A stretch of DNA of 64,000 nt from Parapedobacter defluvii (GTDB lineage Bacteria; Bacteroidota; Bacteroidia; Sphingobacteriales; Sphingobacteriaceae): contig NZ_BMIK01000002.1 in the NCBI RefSeq assembly GCF_014642075.1, forward strand, positions 248,001 through 312,000, read 5' to 3'. The notes under the pieces were generated by a model that saw nothing but the letters and a program-made list of their open reading frames with translations, did no database searches and was not told the origin of the DNA. The translations under genes and the position numbers were made by a program. Positions 16,300 to 25,149 of this stretch are shown here, in pieces (the stretch's first letter is position 1; the number at the start of each line of letters is the position of its first letter).

Positions 16300-17139
16300 T
16301 CAGCCATTTGTTAATTCAACTGTTGCCGGCGTAGGTTTGTTTTTGTATAGCGCTAATGCTATGCCGGCTAAAATGAAGGGGATACTTAGCCATTGCCCCA
16401 TATTAAGCGCCATCCCTTGTTCAAAGGCAACCTGATCTTCTTTGAAAAATTCAATACAGAAGCGGGCAGAAAATAATAAAATCAGAAATATCCCGAACAT
16501 AAAGCCACTGGGTCGGTTATTTTTTTGGTACAGAAAAAGCATTACACAAAAAATAACCAGGTAAGAAACCGCTTCGTAAAGCTGGGCGGGATGGCGGGGA
16601 AGATTATCTACCCGTTGAAAGATGATACCGTAACCCTCTCCCGTGGGTTTGCCAATGATTTCAGAATTCATGAAATTCCCGATCCGGATAAAAGCACTCG
16701 TTAAGGGGGCAACAATGGCCAGGCGGTCCACTACCCAAAGAAAACCCAGCTTGGTTTTTTGGCAATATAGGATGATAGCGATGAGGATACCAAGGGTTCC
16801 ACCGTGGCTGGCTAATCCGCCAAACCCAACAAACCGATAAGCCCCGTCTATTTTTGCTATGGGAAGAAATATTTCAATGGGAGCCTTCCAGAAATATTCG
16901 GGTTGATAAAAGATAAAATGTCCAAGCCGCGCACCGATAAAGGTTCCCAATATCGTATAGATTGCCAGTCGCTCAAATTGTTCAGGTGGAATACCTTCTT
17001 TTTTGTATATCCGAGCCATGACATAATATGCGGCAGCAATGCCCATCGCAAATAATAAGCCGTAGTAGCGTACCGGAAATACCCCGAAAAGTTTGGTGAT
17101 TTCGGGAGATATGTTCCAGTGGATAAGGGCTGCAATCAT
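16300..17139 (-). CDS. lgt: Prolipoprotein diacylglyceryl transferase
   Basis: 279 residues from the ATG at 17139 (MIAALIHWNISPEITKLF). An in-frame ATG at 17169 is rejected because it lies inside the sucC terminator hairpin. Family blocks: 'FPVRYYGLLFAMGI', 'GTFIGARLGHFIFYQP', 'GGLASHGGTLGILIAI', 'AFIRIGNFMNSEIIGKPT' (Lgt signature) and 'RHPAQLYEAVSYL'. About seven membrane segments. It transfers diacylglycerol to the lipobox cysteine of prolipoproteins; several such lipoproteins are encoded in this window (S41 protease, azurin-like protein, GH92). Confidence 0.96.
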   Translation of the reverse strand: MIAALIHWNISPEITKLFGVFPVRYYGLLFAMGIAAAYYVMARIYKKEGIPPEQFERLAIYTILGTFIGARLGHFIFYQPEYFWKAPIEIFLPIAKIDGAYRFVGFGGLASHGGTLGILIAIILYCQKTKLGFLWVVDRLAIVAPLTSAFIRIGNFMNSEIIGKPTGEGYGIIFQRVDNLPRHPAQLYEAVSYLVIFCVMLFLYQKNNRPSGFMFGIFLILLFSARFCIEFFKEDQVAFEQGMALNMGQWLSIPFILAGIALALYKNKPTPATVELTNG

Positions 17140-17153
17140 CGGATATACTAAAA

Positions 17154-17181
17154 CCAAAAAAACCTCCAATGAAACTGGAGG
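17154..17181 (-). terminator. Intrinsic terminator of sucC
   Basis: On the minus strand CCTCCA, a 7-base loop and TGGAGG are followed by seven T (17156-17162). It lies 28 bases after the sucC stop and 15 bases before the preferred lgt start. Confidence 0.85.
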
Positions 17182-17208
17182 CTTTGATACATCATTTAAA
17201 TTTTATAG

Positions 17209-18399
17209 TCACGATAAAACCTTGGTTACCAGGTCTGCGGCTTCTTTTAATAAAATAGCCGAGTAAACCTCCAACCCGGATTCATCAATCAGCCGTTTGG
17301 CTTCTTCGGCGTTTGTGCCATGAAGGCGGACGATGATCGGAACGGGAATATTACCGATTTCCTGATACGCATCAATAACACCCTGAGCTACGCGGTCGCA
17401 CCGTACAATGCCTCCAAAAATGTTGATGAGGATGGCTTTTACATTCGGATCTTTCAGAATGATGTTAAACCCAGCTTTGACGGTTTGTGCATTTGCCGTG
17501 CCCCCTACATCCAGGAAATTCGCGGGTTCGCCTCCTGCCAGTTTGATGATGTCCATGGTAGCCATGGCTAGCCCGGCACCATTCACCATGCAGCCTACGT
17601 TTCCATCAAGCTTTACATAGTTGAGGTTGGACTCGCCAGCTTCTACCTCTGTGGGGTCTTCTTCGGTTACATCCCGCATCTCCGCATAATCCGGATGACG
17701 GAACAAACCGTTCTCATCCAGATTCACCTTTGCGTCTACAGCCAGAATCTTATCGTCCGAAGTTTTCAATACCGGATTGATTTCAAAGAGCGAAGAATCT
17801 GTAGCATCATATGCCTTATATAAGGAAGCAACGAATTTGGTCATGTCTTTGAACGCCACACCGCTTAACCCGAGGTTAAAGGCAATTTTACGTGTTTGAA
17901 AGCCTTGGAGGCCGACTTTCGGATCAATTTCTTCCTTAAAAATAAGATGCGGTGTTTTTGCGGCGACTTCTTCAATGTCCATGCCGCCTTCCGTGGAATA
18001 CATGATGATGTTGCGGCCGCGGCCACGATCCAGCAGCACGCTCATATAAAATTCCTTGGTTTCGCTTTCGCCGGGATAATAAACATCCTGGGCAATCAAT
18101 ACTTTGTTTACCTTTTTGCCTTCCGGCCCCGTTTGAGGGGTCACCAGTTGCATACCGATGATGTCGGAAGCCCGCTGTTTCACCTCGTCAAGATTCTTGG
18201 CCAGCTTCACGCCGCCACCCTTGCCACGGCCACCGGCATGTATCTGGGCTTTCACCACCACCCAGTCCGAGTTGTAGTCTTCCTTCAACTTTTTGGCTGC
18301 TTCCACAGCTTCTTCAGGCGTCTCAGCGACAATGCCTTCCTGCACCCGTACGCCGAAACTCTTCAGTATCTGTTTGCCTTGATATTCGTGAATGTTCAT
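17209..18399 (-). CDS. sucC: Succinyl-CoA synthetase (ADP-forming) beta subunit
   Basis: 396 residues. The N-terminal ATP-grasp part starts '[17 protein letters not shown]' and has '[19 protein letters not shown]'. '[10 protein letters not shown]' and '[11 protein letters not shown]' supply the metal ligands. The C-terminal ligase domain has '[17 protein letters not shown]', '[11 protein letters not shown]' and '[17 protein letters not shown]'. The enzyme interconverts succinyl-CoA and succinate with phosphorylation of ADP/GDP in the TCA cycle. sucD is not adjacent, so the subunits are encoded apart in this genome. It is transcribed alone, with a promoter just upstream and a strong terminator. 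Confidence 0.96.
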   Translation of the reverse strand: MNIHEYQGKQILKSFGVRVQEGIVAETPEEAVEAAKKLKEDYNSDWVVVKAQIHAGGRGKGGGVKLAKNLDEVKQRASDIIGMQLVTPQTGPEGKKVNKVLIAQDVYYPGESETKEFYMSVLLDRGRGRNIIMYSTEGGMDIEEVAAKTPHLIFKEEIDPKVGLQGFQTRKIAFNLGLSGVAFKDMTKFVASLYKAYDATDSSLFEINPVLKTSDDKILAVDAKVNLDENGLFRHPDYAEMRDVTEEDPTEVEAGESNLNYVKLDGNVGCMVNGAGLAMATMDIIKLAGGEPANFLDVGGTANAQTVKAGFNIILKDPNVKAILINIFGGIVRCDRVAQGVIDAYQEIGNIPVPIIVRLHGTNAEEAKRLIDESGLEVYSAILLKEAADLVTKVLS

Positions 18400-18416
18400 T
18401 TGCGAAAAATTTGGCG

Positions 18417-18447
18417 TAAAAGTAGGGTTTTAATCGGGAATGGTCAA
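18417..18447 (-). promoter_or_regulatory. Promoter of sucC (TTG-N20-TACTTTTA)
   Basis: On the minus strand TTG (18445-18447), 20 bases, then TACTTTTA (18417-18424), one mismatch from TAnnTTTG. It lies 18 bases before the ATG. Confidence 0.5.
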
Positions 18448-18468
18448 GGGAAACCTCTAAAAATTGCC

Positions 18469-18476
18469 TACCTTCG
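18469..18476 (+). promoter_or_regulatory. -7 element TACCTTCG for the LolD-like gene
   Basis: One mismatch from TAnnTTTG and only 4 bases before the ATG at 18481. If it is used, the message would be nearly leaderless. Confidence 0.4.
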
Positions 18477-18480
18477 CAGC

Positions 18481-19152
18481 ATGCTACAAGCTACTGGCAT
18501 TTATAAATCATACGGCACGTTACCGATTCTGAAAGGAGTAGACCTCCACGTTGCCAAAGGAGAGATCGTGAGCCTGATCGGCGCATCCGGCGCCGGCAAA
18601 AGTACCCTTTTACACATTATAGGTACATTGGATCGCCCCGACCGGGGCAAGGTAGTCATAAACGGAACGGACGTCGGATCGCTCCAAGCCAAGCAACTGA
18701 GCATGTTCCGCAACGAACACATTGGTTTCGTCTTTCAGTTTCATCACCTACTCCCGGAGTTTACGGCGCTGGAAAACGTCTGCATCCCCGCTTTTATTAA
18801 AAAGGAGAGCCGGAAGAAGGCGGAGCACCGGGCGACGGAATTGCTGGACTTGTTGGGGGTACGGCAGCGTGCCGATCACAAACCCGGAGAATTGTCAGGC
18901 GGTGAGCAACAGCGGGTAGCGGTGGCACGTGCCTTGGTAAACAATCCATCCATTATTCTTGCCGACGAACCTTCGGGAAACCTCGACTCTGAAAATGCAG
19001 CAGCATTACATAAGCTGTTTATGGACCTACGGGCGCAATTGAATCAGACCTTCGTCGTCGTGACACATAACGAGGAGTTGGCAACGATTGCCGACCGTAT
19101 TGTCCATATTAAAGATGGACGGATTGAATCGGTTGACCGCCATGCAGGATAA
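18481..19152 (+). CDS. LolD-like ABC transporter ATPase
   Basis: 223 residues, a single nucleotide-binding domain of the LolD/MacB/FtsE type. Walker A is '[20 protein letters not shown]' (about 32-51), the Q-loop region '[20 protein letters not shown]', the signature '[15 protein letters not shown]' and Walker B '[16 protein letters not shown]'. Such ATPases drive LolCE lipoprotein release or related permeases. The permease is not in the window, so the partner is unknown. The frame is open far upstream opposite sucC, but the ATG at 18481 starts exactly where homology to the family begins. It overlaps the next gene by 11 bases. Confidence 0.92.
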   Translation: MLQATGIYKSYGTLPILKGVDLHVAKGEIVSLIGASGAGKSTLLHIIGTLDRPDRGKVVINGTDVGSLQAKQLSMFRNEHIGFVFQFHHLLPEFTALENVCIPAFIKKESRKKAEHRATELLDLLGVRQRADHKPGELSGGEQQRVAVARALVNNPSIILADEPSGNLDSENAAALHKLFMDLRAQLNQTFVVVTHNEELATIADRIVHIKDGRIESVDRHAG

Positions 19153-19630
19153 GGTATTGATTACACAGGGTATGCAGCCGTTTGCCCAACGCGTAGCAAA
19201 GAGACTGCCCGCAGCATATGTCCCTTTATTCGGCTCAGCAGCCGATGTGCCGCAGGTGCTTATAGATGGGGGGAATTTCCTGAGAATTCCGCATCCCAAT
19301 GCACCTGCTTTCGTACACGAAGTACTTAAAAGATGCCTCGATAGGGAAATTTCGGTGGTGATTCCCTTGGGGATACAGGAACTCCACCCGATGGCTGAGG
19401 CCCGACCCCTTTTTTCGGAATACGGCATTGATGTATGGGTGCCCGCTGTGAATACGTTAACTCAGCTTCCCGTCATCGAAAATCCACCCAAACAAATGCC
19501 TTTGGTCATATTGTCCGCAGATACGGTGATTGTCGGCAAAAGGGTGAATCGGCAATTCGATGGGTTATCGGGTGTTTTTACGCCGTCGGACTCCGGCGAT
19601 GAAATAGCGTTATGTTGCATTGCCGATTAG
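19142..19630 (+). CDS. Lone pre-ATP-grasp-like domain protein
   Basis: 162 residues. The pattern '[19 protein letters not shown]', then '[55 protein letters not shown]', follows the N-terminal Rossmann-like subdomain of carbamoyl-phosphate-synthetase-type ATP-grasp proteins. The glycine-rich loop is altered (QGMQP) and the ATP-grasp domain itself is missing. The ATG at 19142 overlaps the end of the LolD-like gene, so the two are co-translated. No family is firmly recognised; the fold call is inference. The degenerate HAD gene follows 44 bases later, and both may form one functional unit. Confidence 0.6.
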   Translation: MQDKVLITQGMQPFAQRVAKRLPAAYVPLFGSAADVPQVLIDGGNFLRIPHPNAPAFVHEVLKRCLDREISVVIPLGIQELHPMAEARPLFSEYGIDVWVPAVNTLTQLPVIENPPKQMPLVILSADTVIVGKRVNRQFDGLSGVFTPSDSGDEIALCCIAD

Positions 19631-19674
19631 CGGATGAATTAAACCATTCTGTTATTTGTGATTCCAACCGGTAT

Positions 19675-20292
19675 ATGCGAACAGACGTGAATATTTATCA
19701 AAAAAGGGCACTTGTCATTGGACTGGATGATGTGCTTTTTCCAAAAAAGGATTATCTTTTACAAGTATATTATCTGTTCGCAAATTTGCTTGAATACACC
19801 GAAACCGTGCCGCCCGCCAAAGATCTGACCGAGTTTCTGAAATCGGCCTATATGCATCACGGCGAAGACAGACTTTTTGAACGGGGCGCTGAAGTATTCG
19901 GTATCGATAACAAGTACCAAGCACAGTTTGATCGGCTCCATTTTACAGCAAAACTCCCCTTAAAACTGTTGCTTTATGAATCCGTCAGGGACATTATGCG
20001 GGCAGCACACGAAAACGGGAAGCCGCTTTTTATATTGACCGGCGGAAACCCTGCCATGCAGTTGAATAAATTGAGGCATGTGGAATGGGAAGGGCTGGAC
20101 CGGGTTATCAAAGTGTATTTTGAAGAAGAACTGGCTGGCCAGCAGAAGGAACCCATGACGTTTTTGCTGGCGGAAAACGGCTTGGAGAGCGAGGATGTTT
20201 TATATATCCATGCCCCCGGCGATGATAGGCTGGCAAGGATTGCGGGTGTGGATAGCGTGGATGTAGAACGGATTTTGACAGACGACAAATGA
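19675..20292 (+). CDS. HAD-superfamily-like protein lacking the catalytic aspartate
   Basis: 205 residues from the ATG at 19675 (MRTDVNIYQKRALVIG); an upstream in-frame ATG at 19612 would overlap the previous gene. The motif I region reads 'ALVIGLDDVLFPKKDYLLQ', which aligns with the HAD loop DLDDTLF but with Gly at the nucleophilic Asp position. Motif II is kept ('PLFILTGGNPAMQ'). Motif IV is weak ('VLYIHAPGDDRLARIAG'). The cap region (about 45-95) is helical. A phosphatase without the nucleophile should be inactive, so a binding or scaffold role is more likely. Its end overlaps the S41 gene by 4 bases (ATGA). Confidence 0.68.
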   Translation: MRTDVNIYQKRALVIGLDDVLFPKKDYLLQVYYLFANLLEYTETVPPAKDLTEFLKSAYMHHGEDRLFERGAEVFGIDNKYQAQFDRLHFTAKLPLKLLLYESVRDIMRAAHENGKPLFILTGGNPAMQLNKLRHVEWEGLDRVIKVYFEEELAGQQKEPMTFLLAENGLESEDVLYIHAPGDDRLARIAGVDSVDVERILTDDK

Positions 20293-21725
20293 ATAGAATG
20301 ACGATAAAAATTTTTATGGTAATGGGGGTGTTAACCCTCGTTATGTCGGCTTGTAGCGAGGATACAGTCATGCCGAAGCTCGAACGCCCTAAACAGGCGG
20401 ATACGGACGAAGACCTATTGAAAGATTCGGTTTATCTGTATACGTATGGGTTTTACCTGTGGCAGGACGATTTACCCGATTGGTTTGGGGATGTGCGGGG
20501 AAACACCGGCCGCTTCAATTCTGCGGATGCGGTCTTGGAATCGTTGAAGACATATGCTCAAGACGAGAAAGGAAATCCGCTCGACCGTTTCAGCTTTTTG
20601 GACCGTTGGGGAACCGTTAATGCGGAAATACAGCAGGGACTAGCCGGTAGCTTCGGGTTTGACGTTCGTTACCATAACGACACAGATCTGTATATCAAAA
20701 AAGTAGATCCAGGTTCACCTGCAGATCAAGCTGGCGTAAAAAGGGGGTGGCAGGTGCTACGCATAAATGGCAGAAGCGATTTATCGCTCGCATCTATAGA
20801 AGCTGATAATTTTGATTTTCTTTTCAATGCGCTGGATGGCAACAGTGTGGATCTGTTACTCCGAAAGCCGGATGGGAGTGAGGTGTCACTCCAACTGAAT
20901 CGTAGCAATTATCAATTGCAGCCTATATTGGCAAGTCAGGTGTATACCGTTGGGGAAAAGAAAGTGGGATACTTTGCGTTTGATGCCTTTGTTTCAACGC
21001 TCAACGATTGGGGAAACGCGACGTATGTTAAACAGCAACTGGATCAACTGATGACACGGTTTGAGGGGGCAGGGGTCGAGGAAATGATCGTAGATCTCCG
21101 ATACAATGGGGGAGGAGCCGTCGTGACCGCTGAGTATCTTTCAAATTTGCTAGCACCTTCATCGGTAGGCAGCGGGTTAATGTATACGAATAAGGTGAAT
21201 CCTCGATTGGACGACTTTTTACTGGCTCATCGGGTCCGCATTGATTTCTCTCCTGTGCATTTCCATAAGACGAATGCCCTCAACCTTCGCCGCATTTATT
21301 TTTTGGTAACGGAAGGGACTGCATCAGCTAGCGAGCTATTGATTAACAATTTAACGCCGCACGTGGACGTAAAGTTGATTGGTGAGCACAGAACGTATGG
21401 AAAGCCGGTTGGATTTTTCAACTGGAATATCTTAGGGGTAGACCTCTATGCGGTATCGTTCCAGACATTTAATTCAGTGGGATACGGCAACTATTTTTCA
21501 GGCATGGAAGTCGATAAATTGATTTACGATGATCTCACAAAAGATTTTGGCGATGTTGAAGAGGATATGATCGCTGAGGCATTATATTATGTGCGTAACG
21601 GTAGTTTTTCTGACCAGCAGGTTAGCCCTCAGGCAAAGACAGCCGTAAACGGAACCAAAACTCGTACTCCTTCTTTGAATGGTGTCCTGGATAATCGGCG
21701 AAATAAGGGTATGTATCTTTTTTAA
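20289..21725 (+). CDS. S41-family carboxy-terminal-processing-like lipoprotease
   Basis: 478 residues; ATG at 20289 overlaps the preceding stop, with a second ATG at 20298. The signal ends in the lipobox 'TLVMSAC', so it is a predicted lipoprotein. A PDZ domain lies around 125-205 ('YIKKVDPGSPADQAGVKRGWQVLRING'). The S41 core follows: 'MIVDLRYNGGGAVVTAEYLSNL', the Ser in 'VTEGTASASELLINNL' and the Lys in 'HRTYGKPVGFF'. Members with this Tail-specific protease core cut C-termini of envelope proteins. It is the last gene of the lolD-like cluster, 39 bases ahead of lacI. Confidence 0.88.
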   Translation: MNRMTIKIFMVMGVLTLVMSACSEDTVMPKLERPKQADTDEDLLKDSVYLYTYGFYLWQDDLPDWFGDVRGNTGRFNSADAVLESLKTYAQDEKGNPLDRFSFLDRWGTVNAEIQQGLAGSFGFDVRYHNDTDLYIKKVDPGSPADQAGVKRGWQVLRINGRSDLSLASIEADNFDFLFNALDGNSVDLLLRKPDGSEVSLQLNRSNYQLQPILASQVYTVGEKKVGYFAFDAFVSTLNDWGNATYVKQQLDQLMTRFEGAGVEEMIVDLRYNGGGAVVTAEYLSNLLAPSSVGSGLMYTNKVNPRLDDFLLAHRVRIDFSPVHFHKTNALNLRRIYFLVTEGTASASELLINNLTPHVDVKLIGEHRTYGKPVGFFNWNILGVDLYAVSFQTFNSVGYGNYFSGMEVDKLIYDDLTKDFGDVEEDMIAEALYYVRNGSFSDQQVSPQAKTAVNGTKTRTPSLNGVLDNRRNKGMYLF

Positions 21726-21764
21726 CTATGCGACTTTGGGTGATAATTAGTATCTTGCACTTCA

Positions 21765-22775
21765 ATGAAAGAAGGGAAGCCAGCAACAATCAAGGAAATT
21801 GCCAAACGGTTGAAGATTTCACCTTCTACCGTTTCCCGGGCACTGAATGACCACCCAAGTATTGGGCTGGTAACTACGATGCGTGTGAAGAAGGTCGCGG
21901 CTGAATTAAATTACGAACCCAACCAAACAGCAATTTTTTTTAAGCAGCGTAAGACGTTTACGGTAGGGGTAGTGCTCCCAAGTCTGTCGGAGCCTTTTTT
22001 TTCAGCGGCGATCAGTGAAATTGAAAATGTGGCCAGTGAAAAGAATTATACAGTCATCATGGGGCAATCCCTGGACGATGCCGACCGTGAAATGCGCATA
22101 CTCCAGACACTGAAAACGCATCGGGTCGACGGCGTACTGATGTCAATCGGCAAGAATACGCAAAATTATCCCTTTATAGAACTGATGGAAAGCGCAGGTA
22201 TACCCATCGTTTTTTTTGATTGTGTACCGGATATTGAGAACATACATAAGGTATATTGTGATCTGGAGACCGGTATGCTGGAAGCCATTGATCGGTTTGT
22301 TTCCTGTGGGCACCATGCGATCTCGCTGATTAATGGTCCCGCACGTCTGCTGGCTAGCATGGAGCGCGAAAAGGCATACAGAAAAGGTCTATCCAAACAC
22401 AGTATACCGTTTAAAGAAGAATACATGGTCAATACAGACCTGACGCCTGAGGGTAATGAGGCCGCCATTTTGCAGCTTTTGGCTTTGTCGGATAGGCCGT
22501 CTGCGGTGGTTTCCTTCAATGATTATGTGGCAATGGATGTAATGAAAGCCGTACGGAAACGGGGAGTCGCCCTCAATCAGGATATCCACTTTATCAGCTA
22601 TGCAAATTATCCGCTTTGGAAATATATAGAAAACCCACCCATGGCGTCTATCGAACAATTTCCCGGAGACCAGGGGAGAAAGGCGGCTGAGTTGCTCTTT
22701 CAGCTAATAGAAACGACAGAAGGGCGGGAACCCACAAAAATCACCTTCCATTCACGGTTGGTTAATCCGGGATAA
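21765..22775 (+). CDS. LacI-family transcriptional regulator
   Basis: 336 residues. The N-terminal HTH and hinge read 'PATIKEIAKRLKISPSTVSRALNDHPSIG' and 'AAELNYEPNQTAIFFKQRKTFTVGVVLP'. The C-terminal periplasmic-binding-like domain has 'FFSAAISEIENVASEKNYTVIMGQS', 'VDGVLMSI' and 'DRPSAVVSFNDYVAMDVM'. Such regulators bind sugars or nucleosides and repress or activate transport and catabolic genes. No sugar genes flank it, so it probably acts on distant targets. It ends at a strong hairpin shared with lpdA. Confidence 0.93.
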   Translation: MKEGKPATIKEIAKRLKISPSTVSRALNDHPSIGLVTTMRVKKVAAELNYEPNQTAIFFKQRKTFTVGVVLPSLSEPFFSAAISEIENVASEKNYTVIMGQSLDDADREMRILQTLKTHRVDGVLMSIGKNTQNYPFIELMESAGIPIVFFDCVPDIENIHKVYCDLETGMLEAIDRFVSCGHHAISLINGPARLLASMEREKAYRKGLSKHSIPFKEEYMVNTDLTPEGNEAAILQLLALSDRPSAVVSFNDYVAMDVMKAVRKRGVALNQDIHFISYANYPLWKYIENPPMASIEQFPGDQGRKAAELLFQLIETTEGREPTKITFHSRLVNPG

Positions 22776-22820
22776 ATTAATTCTTGGATTGGATTCAGGA
22801 GCTAGCTGCGGTTTAAAAGG

Positions 22821-22856
22821 AGGGAGGGCAATGACTGAAAAGGCATTGCCCTCCCT
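22821..22856. terminator. 13-bp hairpin terminator between lacI and lpdA
   Basis: AGGGAGGGCAATG (22821-22833) pairs perfectly with CATTGCCCTCCCT (22844-22856) over a 10-base loop. A TTTT run follows on the minus strand, so it mainly ends lpdA. It sits between convergent genes. Confidence 0.85.
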
Positions 22857-22866
22857 TACTAACTGT

Positions 22867-24255
22867 TTATAGGTGTATCACCTCTCCGTATGCATCGGCT
22901 GCTGCTTCCATGATGGCTTCGCTCATGGTAGGATGTGGATGTACAGATTTGATGATTTCGTGTCCGGTGGTTTCCAGTTTGCGTGCCACCACTACTTCCG
23001 CAATCATCTCGGTAACGTTGAAACCGATCATGTGGGCACCTAGAAATTCCCCGTATTTGGCATCGAAGATGACTTTAACGAAACCATCCTTAGCACCTGC
23101 AGCACTCGCCTTGCCGGATGCGGAGAAGGGAAACTTACCTACTTTGATTTCATATCCGGCCTCTTTCGCCGCTTTTTCGGTGTATCCTACTGAAGCAATT
23201 TCCGGCGAACAGTACGTACATCCCGGAATGTTATTGTAATCGATGGGATGAACATCCAGGCCTTTGATTTTTTCGACACAGGTAATGCCTTCGGCAGACG
23301 CTACGTGTGCCAGGGCTTGGCCTTTCACGATATCACCGATGGCGTAAACACCTTCCACATTCGTCTTATAGAAATCATCTACCACTACACGGCCCTTCTC
23401 TGTTTTGACACCCACTTCTTCCAACCCGAGGTTTTCAATGTTGGGAGTAATGCCAACTGCTGAGAGTACCGTTTCAGCTTCGATCGTTTCGGTACCTTTT
23501 GACGTTTTGATCTGTATTTTGCTCAGTTTGCCCGAGGTATCTACAGACTGTACCTCGGCACCGGTAAGGATCTGAATACCCGCCTTTTTAAGGCTGCGTT
23601 CCAGTTGTTTGGATACCTCCTCATCTTCCACCGGCACAATGCGGTCAAGATATTCCACTACGGTCACTTTCGTCCCAATGGCATTATAAAAATAGGCAAA
23701 TTCAACACCGATGGCTCCGGATCCCACAACCACCAATGACTCGGGTTGCTTTTCTAGGTTCATTGCCTGGCGGTAGCCAATCACTCGCTTACCATCTTGT
23801 TTCAGGTTGGGTAATTCACGCGAGCGTGCGCCTGTAGCTAAAATGGTATGTTTTGCCTGATACGTTTTGGTATTGCCTTCTGCATCTTTTACTTCAATGT
23901 TTCCGCCCTTTTTAATGCGGGCAGTACCCATGATGACATCGATCTTGTTCTTCTTCATCAGAAACTGGATGCCCTTGCTCATACCGTCGGCTACCCCACG
24001 GCTACGTTTGATAATAGCACCGAAATCGGGCTCACCGCCGGTTACCTTAATGCCATAGTCTTCGGCGTGGTTAAGGTATTCAAATACTTGTGCGCTTTTA
24101 AGCAAAGCCTTTGTGGGAATACAGCCCCAGTTGAGGCAGATGCCGCCCAAGGACTCCCGCTCTATAATGGCGGTCTTAAAACCAAGCTGGGATGCCCTGA
24201 TGGCCGCAACATAACCACCCGGTCCGCTCCCGATTACAATGATGTCGTAGTTCAT
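22867..24255 (-). CDS. lpdA: Dihydrolipoyl dehydrogenase (first paralogue)
   Basis: 462 residues. FAD site 'VIGSGPGGYVAAIRASQLG'; redox-active cysteines in 'GGICLNWGCIPTKALL' (Cys40, Cys45); NAD site 'LVVVGSGAIGVEFAYFYNAIG'; second FAD site 'GVYAIGDIVKGQALAHVASAEG'; C-terminal His-Glu pair in 'SVHPHPTMSEAIMEA'. It is the E3 flavoprotein that re-oxidises lipoamide in 2-oxoacid dehydrogenase or glycine cleavage complexes. No E1/E2 genes are near. The promoter TATTTTTG lies about 50 bases upstream. A second E3 gene lies 0.9 kb upstream on the same strand. Confidence 0.95.
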   Translation of the reverse strand: MNYDIIVIGSGPGGYVAAIRASQLGFKTAIIERESLGGICLNWGCIPTKALLKSAQVFEYLNHAEDYGIKVTGGEPDFGAIIKRSRGVADGMSKGIQFLMKKNKIDVIMGTARIKKGGNIEVKDAEGNTKTYQAKHTILATGARSRELPNLKQDGKRVIGYRQAMNLEKQPESLVVVGSGAIGVEFAYFYNAIGTKVTVVEYLDRIVPVEDEEVSKQLERSLKKAGIQILTGAEVQSVDTSGKLSKIQIKTSKGTETIEAETVLSAVGITPNIENLGLEEVGVKTEKGRVVVDDFYKTNVEGVYAIGDIVKGQALAHVASAEGITCVEKIKGLDVHPIDYNNIPGCTYCSPEIASVGYTEKAAKEAGYEIKVGKFPFSASGKASAAGAKDGFVKVIFDAKYGEFLGAHMIGFNVTEMIAEVVVARKLETTGHEIIKSVHPHPTMSEAIMEAAADAYGEVIHL

Positions 24256-24301
24256 ATATATTCTGTTTCCTGAGATTGATTCCTGTTTTTTGCTGTCAGA
24301 T

Positions 24302-24309
24302 CAAAAATA
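24302..24309 (-). promoter_or_regulatory. -7 element TATTTTTG for lpdA
   Basis: Exact TAnnTTTG on the minus strand, 47 bases before the ATG at 24255. Confidence 0.5.
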
Positions 24310-24449
24310 CGGTGGCTACAAACTTACGCTTTTTTTTGGAAAGCCGGGAAACCCAAAAGTATCGGTTAACGGTCACATTTTGGTCAAAGCCTGTTAACTA
24401 TGGTGCCGGATGGTACATAATTGCCTATTTTGCGCCCAATTTAATCATC

Positions 24450-24758
24450 ATGAGCGCGAATAACAAAATTTTGGATTGGTTTCGTAACGTTGCCTTGGTA
24501 GAGGGGATCTCCATGGTTGTCTTGGTTACATTTTCTGTATTGAAGCGTACCACTGATTTTGAGTGGGCTGCTTTGGGTGTTAAATATGTGGGGTGGGCCC
24601 ACGGCATCCTGTTTATCGCCTACGTTTATTTGCTGTGGATGTGCACAGACAAATACAAATGGAAATTTAGCCGTGTGGCGATATTTTTCCTTGCTTCGCT
24701 GATTCCTTTTGCCCCATTTTTCGTCGAAAGGAAGTTGAGGCACGAAGAACGATCTTAA
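24450..24758 (+). CDS. DUF3817 membrane protein
   Basis: 102 residues from the ATG at 24450 (MSANNKILDWFRNVAL). Three hydrophobic segments: about 12-32 ('LVEGISMVVLVTFSVLK'), 43-62 ('YVGWAHGILFIAYVYLLWMC') and 74-90 ('VAIFFLASLIPFAPFFVERK'). The block 'VEGxS...KYVGWAHGxLFxxY...PFxPFFxERK' is characteristic of DUF3817, a family of unknown function whose members sit in the inner membrane. The stop overlaps that of the convergent thioesterase gene by 4 bases. Confidence 0.88.
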   Translation: MSANNKILDWFRNVALVEGISMVVLVTFSVLKRTTDFEWAALGVKYVGWAHGILFIAYVYLLWMCTDKYKWKFSRVAIFFLASLIPFAPFFVERKLRHEERS

Positions 24759-25144
24759 GGACGGTCACCCGAATAGGCGTATGTAATTTCCGTCTTTCCG
24801 TGTGGTGATGGATTCCCCTCCGGGTCGAGATTGACAAATACCAATCTATCTATTGTTAAGATACGCTGGCGTGTTATTTTGTTGCGCACCTGGCAGGTAA
24901 GTGTAATAGATGTCCGGCCGAAGTGCGTAGCGGTAATACCCAGTTCGATAATGTCACCCTGTTTAGCCGAACTTACGAAGTTGATTTCAGAAATAAATTT
25001 AGTGACCACATGGGGATTACCTAGTTGTACAATGGCATAAATTACGGCTTCTTCGTCGATCCATCGGAGCAATGTGCCTCCAAACAACGTGCCGTTTGGG
25101 TTGAGGTCCTCGGGTTTTACCCACTTGCGTGTATGGAAATTCAT
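24755..25144 (-). CDS. Acyl-CoA thioesterase, hotdog fold
   Basis: 129 residues from the ATG at 25144 (MNFHTRKWVKPEDLN). The hotdog core has 'LNPNGTLFGGTLLRWIDEEAVIYA', 'TKFISEINFVSSAKQGDIIELG' and 'SITLTCQVRNKITRQRIL'. The 'NPNGTLFGGxLLRWIDE' motif is that of the YciA/BFIT-type acyl-CoA hydrolases. It starts 5 bases after the lpdA paralogue stop, so it is co-transcribed with it. Substrate chain length is unknown. Confidence 0.9.
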   Translation of the reverse strand: MNFHTRKWVKPEDLNPNGTLFGGTLLRWIDEEAVIYAIVQLGNPHVVTKFISEINFVSSAKQGDIIELGITATHFGRTSITLTCQVRNKITRQRILTIDRLVFVNLDPEGNPSPHGKTEITYAYSGDRP

Positions 25145-25149
25145 GTCTT

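Noticed and set aside
17140-17169. Upstream ATG for lgt at 17169
   Set aside because: It sits in the sucC terminator stem, so the ATG at 17139 is preferred.
17896-18480. N-terminal extension of the LolD-like frame opposite sucC
   Set aside because: The extension is antisense to sucC and the ABC domain begins exactly at the ATG at 18481.
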